A stretch of 64,000 bases of DNA from Thiomicrorhabdus sp965603495. Its GTDB lineage: Bacteria > Pseudomonadota > Gammaproteobacteria > Thiomicrospirales > Thiomicrospiraceae. The position numbers and the translations under genes are program-made. This document shows, piece by piece, positions 53,396-61,593 of this stretch; the stretch's first letter is position 1, and each line of letters starts with the position of its first letter. Under the pieces are notes generated by a model. That model worked only from the letters and a program-made list of their open reading frames with translations. It made no database searches and was not told where the DNA came from. The DNA lies in contig CBFDDF010000007.1 in the NCBI GenBank assembly GCA_965603495.1, forward strand, positions 93,455-157,454, given 5' to 3'.

Positions 53396-54571
53396 ATGCA
53401 GCAATCGACTTGGTTTACACCTGAAGGTTTAGAAGATCTTCTTCCACCACAAGCCCAAAAATTAGAATCTTACCGTCGTCAGTTAATCGATGGCTTCCAC
53501 CTGTCAGGTTATGACTTGGTGTTGCCACCCATTGCTGAATTCACGGATTCACTTTTGACTGGAACGGCACGCCATATGGCGGTTGATACTTGTCGCTTTA
53601 CCGATCAGGAAAGTGGTCGAATGATGGGCGTTCGTGCAGATATGACACCGCAAGTGGCACGTATTGTCAGTAACCGTTTGAAAGCCTCAGACGCTATTTC
53701 ACGTCTGTGTTATTCCGGTGAAGTTCTAAAGACTCGAAACAATAAAGCCAAGGGTTCGCGTAGCCCGATTCAAGTCGGTGCTGAACTCTTCGGGCATTCG
53801 GGTGTTGAAAGCGATATCGAAATCATCGAGCTGATGCTAGAAAGCATGCAGATTATGAATCTGAATGACATAAAGTTAAGCTTGGGTCATGTTGGTATCG
53901 TGGATGAGTTAATCTCTTTAGCGGGATTTGATGAAGATCAAGCAATCGAATTGATTGATATCCTAGAGCGCAAAGCAATCCCTGAATATGAAAGTTTTAT
54001 TGCTAATACGCCATTGCAAAGCAATGTGAATGATGCCTTTAAGCTTTTACTGACCTATTGTGGTGATGCAGAAGCGGTGATTGCTGTAGCGCAAACGCAG
54101 TTGTCTCCTTTATCATCTGTTTTAAGCGATGCTTTGACCAGGCTAGCGACTGTAATCGATCATTTGAAAACGACGCATGCGGTTGCCATTCATTTGGATT
54201 TAGCAGATATTCGTGGATACCAATACCATACGGGTGTTATTTTCGGCTGTTACGCGGCGGGTGGAAAGCTTCAACCGATTGCAAAAGGTGGGCGTTATGA
54301 CAATATTGGTTCTGATTTTGGATTGGCGTTACCAGCAACAGGATTCAGTCTTGACTTGCGAGATGCCTTGGATTTATTAGCACCAATAAGTAACTTAGAA
54401 AAAGAGACTGTTTATGCGCCTTATCAAGCGGATAAGGCGCTACAAAACAAAATTACAGAATTGAAAGCTCAAGGTGTTAAAGTCGTTAAATCTTATGACT
54501 TAACCGAGTTGCAAGAGGGTGACCAGTGGTTGTCTAATGCCTCAAGTAAATGGACTATTGAGCGCGTTTAA
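53396..54571 (+). CDS. hisZ: ATP phosphoribosyltransferase regulatory subunit
   Basis: 391 residues, a HisRS-like catalytic-core paralogue: WFTPEGLEDLLPPQAQKLESYRRQL, MGVRADMTPQVARIVSN, SRSPIQVGAELFGH and GGRYDNIGSDFG. It lacks the anticodon-binding domain and full synthetase signatures, as HisZ does. It activates short-form HisG in histidine synthesis; hisG is not in the window. It sits between hflC-DUF2065 and purA, a common gammaproteobacterial order outside the enterics. Confidence 0.92.
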   Translation: MQQSTWFTPEGLEDLLPPQAQKLESYRRQLIDGFHLSGYDLVLPPIAEFTDSLLTGTARHMAVDTCRFTDQESGRMMGVRADMTPQVARIVSNRLKASDAISRLCYSGEVLKTRNNKAKGSRSPIQVGAELFGHSGVESDIEIIELMLESMQIMNLNDIKLSLGHVGIVDELISLAGFDEDQAIELIDILERKAIPEYESFIANTPLQSNVNDAFKLLLTYCGDAEAVIAVAQTQLSPLSSVLSDALTRLATVIDHLKTTHAVAIHLDLADIRGYQYHTGVIFGCYAAGGKLQPIAKGGRYDNIGSDFGLALPATGFSLDLRDALDLLAPISNLEKETVYAPYQADKALQNKITELKAQGVKVVKSYDLTELQEGDQWLSNASSKWTIERV

Positions 54572-54634
54572 AACGCCTAAGTCTTGTGATATAGAATTTA
54601 TTAAAATTTTAAGAAGTGGTTAAGAAGTAGTTTT

Positions 54635-55954
54635 ATGACAAAACGAAATATTGTAGTTGTCGGCACTCAATGGGGTGACGAAGGTAAAGGTAAGATTGTG
54701 GATCTGTTAACAGACAGAGTCGCAGCAGTTGTTCGCTTTCAAGGCGGACACAATGCAGGTCATACTTTGGTCATTGATGGCAAGAAAACGGTTTTGCATC
54801 TGATTCCTTCAGGAATCTTGCGTGAAGAAGTTGAATGTTTCATTGGTAATGGGGTTGTTTTAGCACCTGATGCACTTGAAAAAGAGATGAATCAACTGGA
54901 AGACACTGGACTAAAGGTTCAACAACGTCTTAAAATTAGTGATGCATGTCCATTGATTCTTGACTACCATGTCGCTTTAGATGTTGCGCGTGAATTAGCG
55001 CGTGGGAAGAAAGCTATTGGTACCACTGGTCGTGGTATTGGGCCAGCCTATGAAGATAAGGTAGCGCGTCGCGGCTTACGCGCCGGTGATTTTAAAAACA
55101 TGGTTCAGTTCAAGGCGAAATTGGCTGAAACATTGGCTTACCACAATTACATGATTGAACATTACTACAAAGCAGAACCAGTCTCTTTTGATGTGCTTTG
55201 GGAAAAATGTGAACGCTACAGCAAAATGATTGTGCCAATGCTAGCAGATATTCCTAGTCTGATTGCCGCTTACAATGCTGAAGGTAAAAACCTGATGTTT
55301 GAAGGGGCGCAAGGTACCTTGTTGGATATTGATCACGGTACCTATCCTTATGTCACTTCTTCAAATACCACTGCTGGCGGTGCCTCAGGTGGTGCGGGTA
55401 TTGGTCCAAATCAACTAGATTATATTCTTGGGATTACCAAAGCTTACGCGACACGTGTCGGTTCAGGTCCTTTTCCAACAGAGTTAGATTATAACTGTGA
55501 TACGGATATCGGCGATCCTATCGGTAAAGAGTTAGGCAATCGTGGTCATGAGTTTGGTGCGACGACTGGGCGTCAGCGTCGTTGTGGTTGGTTTGATGCG
55601 GTGGCGTTACGTCGTTCGGCACAGATCAATGGTCTGAATGGTATGTGTTTAACTAAGTTAGATGTCATGGATGAGTTAAAAGAGATTAAAATTTGTGTCT
55701 CCTATACTCAAAATGGCCAAATCATCATGCTACCACCTGCAAGTGCGGATGAGTATGAGTTGTGTACGCCTAACTATGTCTCCATGCCTGGTTGGAACAC
55801 TTCTACGGTTGGCACTGATTCTTTTGATGGGTTGCCAATCCAAGCGCAAGAGTATATTCGTTTCTTAGAAAAAGAAGTGGGTGTACCGGTTTCAATTTTA
55901 TCAACGGGGCCAGATCGTTCTGAAACCTTAGTGATTACTGATCCCTTTGTTTAG
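54635..55954 (+). CDS. purA: Adenylosuccinate synthetase
   Basis: 439 residues: GTQWGDEGKGKIVDLL with the P-loop, FQGGHNAGHTLV, GTTGRGIGPAYEDK and GATTGRQRRCGWFD. It joins IMP and aspartate with GTP in AMP synthesis. A terminator follows. Confidence 0.97.
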   Translation: MTKRNIVVVGTQWGDEGKGKIVDLLTDRVAAVVRFQGGHNAGHTLVIDGKKTVLHLIPSGILREEVECFIGNGVVLAPDALEKEMNQLEDTGLKVQQRLKISDACPLILDYHVALDVARELARGKKAIGTTGRGIGPAYEDKVARRGLRAGDFKNMVQFKAKLAETLAYHNYMIEHYYKAEPVSFDVLWEKCERYSKMIVPMLADIPSLIAAYNAEGKNLMFEGAQGTLLDIDHGTYPYVTSSNTTAGGASGGAGIGPNQLDYILGITKAYATRVGSGPFPTELDYNCDTDIGDPIGKELGNRGHEFGATTGRQRRCGWFDAVALRRSAQINGLNGMCLTKLDVMDELKEIKICVSYTQNGQIIMLPPASADEYELCTPNYVSMPGWNTSTVGTDSFDGLPIQAQEYIRFLEKEVGVPVSILSTGPDRSETLVITDPFV

Positions 55955-56270
55955 AAATCTGCTTTAGACAATCGTTTGATTGAAATAAAAAACCGAGTGT
56001 TAAAGCTCGGTTTTTTTATGTCTAGAATTAATGTATTGAACAATAAAAAACATAATTTTCAACTAAGCCTATCTCAGTTAAGTTCAATGTACAAGGCGTC
56101 TAAAACGTCGCCATATTGTGGGAATTCCAATAAATAGATTTACTGAGTGGTCACGAAAATAAATAAAGCCAACCAAAATTACTTGAATTGGATGAAATAG
56201 GTGAAAGAAGGCGCTGACATTGGTATCATAGGCTCTATTTTTCATAGTTAACCAGAACAAAGGATTCATC
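55955..56270. other. Intergenic region between purA and ppiD, 316 bp
   Basis: Apart from the purA terminator and presumably the ppiD promoter near its right end, I see nothing. A 62-codon minus-strand frame (56084-56272) has no support. Confidence 0.5.
55985..56018 (+). terminator. Terminator of purA
   Basis: AAAAAACCGAG, loop TGTTAAAG, CTCGGTTTTTTT, 31 bp after purA. A plain apex. Confidence 0.9.
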
Positions 56271-58175
56271 ATGTTGCAAAGTATTCGTAGTCACGCTCAG
56301 GGGTGGATTGCTTGGGTGATTGTCGGATTGATTATCTTAACCTTCGCGTTATTTGGTATTGATCAATATGCGCGTGGCGACAAGGTTGTTGTCGTGGCCG
56401 AAGTGAATGGCGAAAACATTACCGGAAATGCTTTTTTAACCCTATACAACCGCCAAAAAACCCGTCTTCAAGAGCAGTTTGGTGATATGTATGACCAGGT
56501 GGTTAAAGACGATGAACTTCGCGAACAGGTTTTAGAATCTTTAGTAGAGTCAGAAGTGATGCGCCAGTGGGCAAATGATAATGGAATGATGATCAGTAAT
56601 CAGCAATTGGCCTCTGCGATTCATTCTGCAAGTGTCTTTCAGCAAGATGGTCAATTCTCAGAAAAGATTTATGAAGAAGTCTTACTGCGTAATGGTTTAA
56701 ATATTGCACGTTTTGAATACGAACAACGTCAATTTCTTTTAGAAAACCAGTTCCGTTCATTGATTAACAGTTCTCGTTTTGCGACGGATTACGAAGTCAA
56801 TCAACTTGCAGAGTTACAAGGGCAAGAACGCGAAGTTAGCTATTTACGTATTGATCAGCGTCCATTCTTGAAAACAGTTCAAGTTACAGATGAGCAAGTC
56901 AATGCTGTATATCAAGCCCATTTAACGGATTACGTTGAGCCAGAAAAAGTATCAGTAGATTACGTCGATTTGTCTCAAGCGGAAATCGCCAAGGGTATTG
57001 CGGTTAATGATGAAATCATTGCCGCGTATTATGATGAAAATAAGTCAATGTTTACCTTGCCTGAGAAACGTCATGCAAAGCATATCCTGATTTCTTTAGA
57101 AGCCGATACTGCAGAGGCAGAAACCGCAGCCCAGGCTATTTTGACAGAAGTTCAGGCTAAGATCGCGGCGGGTGAATCATTTGAAGCCTTGGCTAAAATC
57201 TATTCTAAAGATCCAGGTTCCGCGAATTCGGGTGGGGATTTAGGTTCATTTGAACAAGGTATGATGGTGCCTGAGTTTGATGAAGCGGTCTTCTCAATGG
57301 AAATCGGTCAAGTCAGTCAGCCTATTAAAACGGACTTTGGTTATCATTTGATCAAGTTGGAAGGCATTGATGCTAAACAAGCTCAAGCACTTGAGGTGGT
57401 TAAAGCGGATGTGACTCAGCAATATAAGATGCAAGAAGCAGAGCGTCAGTATTTTGAGCTTTTAGAGCAACTTAATACGATTGCCTATGAACAGTCGGAT
57501 AGTTTAGAGCCGGCTGCTGATGCAATTGGTTTAAAAGTTCAGACCTCAGAAATGTTCAGTCGTGACGGTGGTCCTGGTGATATTTTATCGAATGGTAAAG
57601 TACAACTGGCTGCCTTCTCTGAAGAGCTATTAAAAGAACATTTAAACAGTGCCGCTATTGAACTATCTGCAAACCGTTCGGTGGTGATTAGAGTTAATCA
57701 GCATCAAGAAACGCGTCAGAAATCACTGGATGAAGTTTCAGCGGGCATTAAAGAGCAGTTGGTACGTGAAGCGGCTATTAAGCAAGCAGCTGCTTTAGGT
57801 CAAGTTCTAATGGCTAAAGTACAGGCCGGTGAGAACCCAGAATCATTGATACAAAATGGCGTAGAGTGGAACAGTGCGGGTTGGATCGAACGTAATGCAC
57901 AGACGTTACTGCCACAAATGGTGACAGAAGTCTTCAAAGTGACAAAGCCAGAGGCTGGTAAAGAGTCTTGGGGTTCATTCCAATTGTCGACGGGTGATTC
58001 TGTATTGCTTCGTGTTTCAGATATTCGGGTTGCTCCGTTAGATGATGAGCAGAAAGCACCGCTTAGAGCTGCTTTCAGTGAGTTGTTTGCAAATGCTCAA
58101 AATGAAGCGCATTTAAAAGCTTTGGTTGCTAAAGCTGAAGTGATTAAAAAGCCGGAATACGAAACGATTAAGTAA
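56271..58175 (+). CDS. ppiD: PpiD periplasmic chaperone
   Basis: 634 residues. A short cytoplasmic start, one membrane helix (WIAWVIVGLIILTFALFGI, ~13-31), a SurA-type N-domain (NRQKTRLQEQFGDMYD, RFEYEQRQFLLENQFR), and a parvulin domain (~265-365; KRHAKHILISLEADTAEAE, FEALAKIYSKDPGSANSGGDLGSFEQGMMVPEFDEAVF, PIKTDFGYHLIKL). The C-terminal domain completes the PpiD arrangement. It is anchored in the inner membrane beside the Sec translocon and helps outer-membrane proteins fold. It is followed by the terminator with the 40-bp perfect palindrome. Confidence 0.94.
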   Translation: MLQSIRSHAQGWIAWVIVGLIILTFALFGIDQYARGDKVVVVAEVNGENITGNAFLTLYNRQKTRLQEQFGDMYDQVVKDDELREQVLESLVESEVMRQWANDNGMMISNQQLASAIHSASVFQQDGQFSEKIYEEVLLRNGLNIARFEYEQRQFLLENQFRSLINSSRFATDYEVNQLAELQGQEREVSYLRIDQRPFLKTVQVTDEQVNAVYQAHLTDYVEPEKVSVDYVDLSQAEIAKGIAVNDEIIAAYYDENKSMFTLPEKRHAKHILISLEADTAEAETAAQAILTEVQAKIAAGESFEALAKIYSKDPGSANSGGDLGSFEQGMMVPEFDEAVFSMEIGQVSQPIKTDFGYHLIKLEGIDAKQAQALEVVKADVTQQYKMQEAERQYFELLEQLNTIAYEQSDSLEPAADAIGLKVQTSEMFSRDGGPGDILSNGKVQLAAFSEELLKEHLNSAAIELSANRSVVIRVNQHQETRQKSLDEVSAGIKEQLVREAAIKQAAALGQVLMAKVQAGENPESLIQNGVEWNSAGWIERNAQTLLPQMVTEVFKVTKPEAGKESWGSFQLSTGDSVLLRVSDIRVAPLDDEQKAPLRAAFSELFANAQNEAHLKALVAKAEVIKKPEYETIK

Positions 58176-58256
58176 TTTAGGTTAACCACTTTTCTAGGTT
58201 GCTTGCTTTGGCAACTTTCTAGAAAATGTTTGTTAAACGGCTCGTTTTAAGACAAT

Positions 58257-58297
58257 AAAAAACCCGATTGACCAGGCCTGGTCAATCGGGTTTTTTT
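58257..58297 (+). terminator. 40-bp perfect palindrome: terminator with palindrome copy 16
   Basis: 58257-58296 is perfectly self-complementary over 40 bp: AAAAAACCCGATTG, the exact ACCAGGCCTGGT (58271-58282) and its complement, ending in a T-run. It lies between ppiD and the convergent cupin gene and is A/T-run-flanked on both strands, so it should terminate in both directions. A perfect palindrome leaves no natural loop except the central GGCC. Confidence 0.95.
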
Positions 58298-58351
58298 ATG
58301 TCTTGAAGAGTGAGAAGACGTATTAAACAGGCTAAGCCTGTTCTTTAGAGT

Positions 58352-58624
58352 TTATCGAAACAGATAGTGTTTACGAATCGGACTAGAGACATCCCAAAAG
58401 CATGACATGCCTTTTGGAAAGGTCACTAAGTCTCCGGCTTTAATACTCACAGGCTCTCCATTATCAGGCGTGACGGCTACTGCACCCTCTAAAATATAGC
58501 AAACTTCTTCCATATCATAGGTCCAAGGAAAGCTAGAGACTTCTTTCTCCCAAATAGACCAATCGGCTGTACCCAAATTTTCTAAGGACTCTTGTGAAGG
58601 GTTTGATTCAAAGATAATTTGCAT
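58352..58624 (-). CDS. Cupin-domain protein (DUF861/EutQ-like)
   Basis: About 90 residues from ATG 58624; the longer frame to 58714 overlaps hflD and is unlikely. WTYDMEEVCYILEGAVAVTPDNGEPVSIKAGDLVTFPKGMSCFWDV shows the two cupin motifs, with few His ligands, as in DUF861 proteins. Its substrate is unknown. It is downstream of hflD, 25 bp gap. Confidence 0.8.
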   Translation of the reverse strand: MQIIFESNPSQESLENLGTADWSIWEKEVSSFPWTYDMEEVCYILEGAVAVTPDNGEPVSIKAGDLVTFPKGMSCFWDVSSPIRKHYLFR

Positions 58625-58649
58625 AATGTTTTTCCTAAAACAGGGTAAC

Positions 58650-59357
58650 TCAGTCTTTTTTAAATAGACTGATGGGTTCATTATTTTTGCGATCAGTTTT
58701 ACCATCTCTATCATCCGAATCGTTGTTGTTTTGTTGTAGTGCTAACGCTTCATGCAAATACTTTTTGCGTGACCAAATAAGTCCCCAACGAGAACCGCCG
58801 ACTTGGTTCCATAGTAAAGCACTGCGGATTCCGGCAAGGAGCAGAGCGCGGATTTTATTAGCGACTCTTGGGTTTTGTAAATGCCCGTGTTGGCCATTGA
58901 CCATAACTTTAGGGCGAACCGGACTGACATTTTCGGTGTAGGCGCGGGCAATCGAAGCGATGACATTATCATGCTCTTCGCCAAAATGCGCTTGTTGGCT
59001 TTCAGCCGTTTCAAGAATTTTTGAGATTTTCTGCAGGGGTTCACCCAGTTCCAAAAGTTTCTTTTGCAAAATAATCAGGCTTAACACGTAACGGGTGATC
59101 TCAACGTTGCGCGCTTGCATCGCTTGTTCTGAAGTCATCTGTGCCAGTAAGGTCTTAACGCCTACTTGAATATTGGCTATCTCACCGCCGTAGACATCTA
59201 AGGTGTTTTCTGGATTGTTACAAAACAGCGACTGTATGCAAGTGTGGTAAGCGGCTTCGTCAGCTTTACCCGTCGTTGCCAAGTCATAAACCAGCTGTGA
59301 TGCTTGGTAAATACCAATGAGTGCTAGGGTGCGATCTTGTTGAGTGTATTCCGACAT
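58650..59357 (-). CDS. hflD: HflD lysogenization-regulator-family protein
   Basis: 235 residues, a little longer than the usual ~210 because of an Asp/Asn-rich C-terminal extension (NNNDSDDRDGKTDRKNN). Helical core: RTLALIGIYQASQLVYDLAT, VEITRYVLSLIILQKKL, NPRVANKIRALLLAGIRSALLWNQVGGSRW. E. coli HflD is a peripheral membrane protein affecting lambda CII and is beside mnmA, as here (72 bp). The cellular role is not firm. Confidence 0.9.
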   Translation of the reverse strand: MSEYTQQDRTLALIGIYQASQLVYDLATTGKADEAAYHTCIQSLFCNNPENTLDVYGGEIANIQVGVKTLLAQMTSEQAMQARNVEITRYVLSLIILQKKLLELGEPLQKISKILETAESQQAHFGEEHDNVIASIARAYTENVSPVRPKVMVNGQHGHLQNPRVANKIRALLLAGIRSALLWNQVGGSRWGLIWSRKKYLHEALALQQNNNDSDDRDGKTDRKNNEPISLFKKD

Positions 59358-59429
59358 GCTATCTGAGCGCCTTTGATTGGTTTCTATGTTTAAAGTGTAT
59401 GGATTTCAATCTTGTTTTGTAATCGTCAA

Positions 59430-60554
59430 TTATTGACGTTCTTCAAGCGTGTGTAGGCGTTGGTCAATAATGCCGCCGCCTAGGCAGTCATCGCCTTGAT
59501 AAAATACCACCGATTGCCCAGGGGCAACTGCGGATTGCGGTTCATCAAATAACACCACGATTTTGCCATCTTGGTTTTCAATAATCTGGCAAGGTTGTTC
59601 TGCCTGACGATAGCGGATTTTGGCTTTAAGAGGCGTATTCAAAGCAGGGCATTCTCCTGAAACCCAATCCAAAGTATCCGCAATCAAAAGAGGGTGGAGT
59701 AATAAAGCATGCTGACTACCTTGCACGGCAATTAATTGGTTGGTCGTTAAGTTTTTGTCTGCAGCATACCAAGGATCATTACCTTGGCCATGACCGCCAC
59801 CTACGCCTAAACCTTTACGTTGTCCCAATGTGTGATACATCAAACCATCATGTTTGCCAATCACATTGCCCTGGTCATCGACAATGTCGCCAGGTTGTGC
59901 AGGCAGAAACTTTTGCAAAAAGTCCTTAAATTTACGCTCACCGATAAAACAAATGCCAGTGCTGTCTTTTTTATCGTGAGTGACCAAGCCGGCATCTTCT
60001 GCCATTTGGCGAACCAAAGGCTTCTCTAGCTCACCGACCGGGAACAGAGATTTCTGCAACTGATGTTGTTGCAAAGTGTATAAAAAATAACTCTGGTCTT
60101 TATTCTCATCCAAGCCTTTTAGCAGGTGACAAGTGCCATCTTCATCACGCCCAATACGCGCATAATGTCCTGTGGCGATATAGTCCGCACCCAGCTCCAT
60201 TGCATGTTGTAAAAAGGCCTTAAACTTTACTTCTTTATTACACAAAATATCCGGGTTAGGGGTTCTGCCGGTTTTGTATTCTGCTAAAAAATGCTCAAAA
60301 ACATTATCCCAATATTCGCCAGAGAAGTTCTCGATGTGAACTGGGATATCTAGCTTTTCAGCGACCATCATGGCATCTTTCAAATCTTCGGCGGCTGGGC
60401 AATAATCATCGGTATCATCGCCTTCCCAGTTTTTCATAAACAGGCCTTCCACATCGTAACCTTGCTGTTTGAGCAGTAGGGCCGCAACTGAAGAATCTAC
60501 GCCGCCTGAAAGGCCGACAATGACTTTAATTTTTGAGTTATCGATGTTGTCCAT
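59430..60554 (-). CDS. mnmA: tRNA 2-thiouridylase MnmA
   Basis: 374 residues: PP-loop VGLSGGVDSSVAALLL near the start, NPDILCNKEVKF (first catalytic Cys ~104), DSTGICFIGERKFKDFL (second Cys ~200) and GQRKGLGVGGG. It puts the sulfur on C2 of U34 in Glu, Gln and Lys tRNAs. It is followed on its strand by hflD. Confidence 0.95.
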   Translation of the reverse strand: MDNIDNSKIKVIVGLSGGVDSSVAALLLKQQGYDVEGLFMKNWEGDDTDDYCPAAEDLKDAMMVAEKLDIPVHIENFSGEYWDNVFEHFLAEYKTGRTPNPDILCNKEVKFKAFLQHAMELGADYIATGHYARIGRDEDGTCHLLKGLDENKDQSYFLYTLQQHQLQKSLFPVGELEKPLVRQMAEDAGLVTHDKKDSTGICFIGERKFKDFLQKFLPAQPGDIVDDQGNVIGKHDGLMYHTLGQRKGLGVGGGHGQGNDPWYAADKNLTTNQLIAVQGSQHALLLHPLLIADTLDWVSGECPALNTPLKAKIRYRQAEQPCQIIENQDGKIVVLFDEPQSAVAPGQSVVFYQGDDCLGGGIIDQRLHTLEERQ

Positions 60555-60724
60555 AATGGAAAAAGTGCCTGAATTAAGAGTTAAAACTAGAATCGGATTA
60601 TTTTAACAGAGGCTTTAAAGACAGCCTGGAATAATCTCGTTCTGGTATTGGGTTTATTGCTAGAAGTGAAAACAATTCTAAAATCCATTAATAGGGATAA
60701 ATTGCCGTGATTTCAAGTGCGTTT

Positions 60725-61282
60725 TTACTGGTCGTGTAATAACTCAGATTCACCCGGTTGCAGATTGCCTAGTTTCCACTTGCCAATACGCGCACGAATC
60801 AAACGTAAGGTTGGAAAGCCTACCGCAGCCGTCATACGACGTACCTGACGGTTTTTGCCTTCGGTAATGGTCAATTCAATCCAGCTGGTTGGAATATTTT
60901 GGCGTTGACGTATCGGTGGCTTTCTATCCCAAAGTCGCATCGGCTGAGAGATTTTCTTGCACTGAGCAGGCCTGGTCATGCCGTCTTTGAGTTTGACACC
61001 AGCTTGGAGTTGTTTAATCGCCTCCTTAGTGACATCGCCTTCCACTTGCGCCCAATAGGTTTTGGGCATCTTGTGTTCAGGATCGGCAATTTTATTTTGT
61101 AACTTACCGTCATTAGTCAGCAGTAATAGGCCTTCGCTGTCTCGATCCAATCGTCCAGCGGCATAAAATCCTTTGTGATCGATATAGCTCGCAAGGGTCT
61201 CACGCGCTTCGGCTTGCTCGCTTTCATCGGTAAATTGGCAAAGCACATTAAAAGGCTTATTGAATAAAATTAAATCGCTCAT
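60725..61282 (-). CDS. rluE: RsuA-family pseudouridine synthase, RluE-like
   Basis: 185 residues: LILFNKPFNVLCQFTDE, GRLDRDSEGLLLLTNDGKLQNKIADPEHKMPKTYWAQVEG with the catalytic Asp in GRLDRDSEG, and RQRQNIPTSWIELTITEGKNRQVRRMTAAVGFPTLRLIRARIGKWKLG. It has no N-terminal S4 domain. The length and the PTSWIELTITEGKNRQ segment fit RluE (23S rRNA U2457) better than RsuA or RluB. A one-mismatch palindrome at 60965-60976 encodes the conserved MTRPAQ and is probably chance. Confidence 0.88.
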   Translation of the reverse strand: MSDLILFNKPFNVLCQFTDESEQAEARETLASYIDHKGFYAAGRLDRDSEGLLLLTNDGKLQNKIADPEHKMPKTYWAQVEGDVTKEAIKQLQAGVKLKDGMTRPAQCKKISQPMRLWDRKPPIRQRQNIPTSWIELTITEGKNRQVRRMTAAVGFPTLRLIRARIGKWKLGNLQPGESELLHDQ

Positions 61283-61593
61283 AAATTTGTGGCCTGCTGA
61301 AAGCTATCGCTCTCTTATATTTTGTGTGTGAGTGCGGTAAAATGGCTCTCATTCTAACATTTTTAAACTTTTAGAGATCTTTACCCGACTTAGGGGCGAA
61401 AGAAAAATGCGATAAATTTGTGCTGATTGAGACAGGGAATGTACGTAATAGCGTGCTATTGTCCAGTTTCTTAACGAAAATCAGCCTGATTTTAACCATT
61501 ACTACTCATTCATTAAGTCGTGCAAAGGGCTCTTAGCCGCTGTGTCTGTGTTCATTAAACAGGTTACAGTCAATAATCTCAATAGGAACTGCG
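61283..61593. other. Divergent intergenic region, 311 bp
   Basis: This lies between the rluE-like gene and icd. A short dyad AATAGC-GT-GCTATT is near 61447-61460. I see no palindrome of the dispersed family and no gene. Confidence 0.4.

Noticed and set aside
56084..56272. 62-codon minus-strand frame upstream of ppiD
   Set aside because: It overlaps the ppiD promoter region, ends at the ppiD start and has no recognisable domain.
60965..60976. One-mismatch palindrome in the rluE-like gene
   Set aside because: It encodes the TRPA motif common in RsuA-family enzymes; likely chance on a constrained protein sequence.
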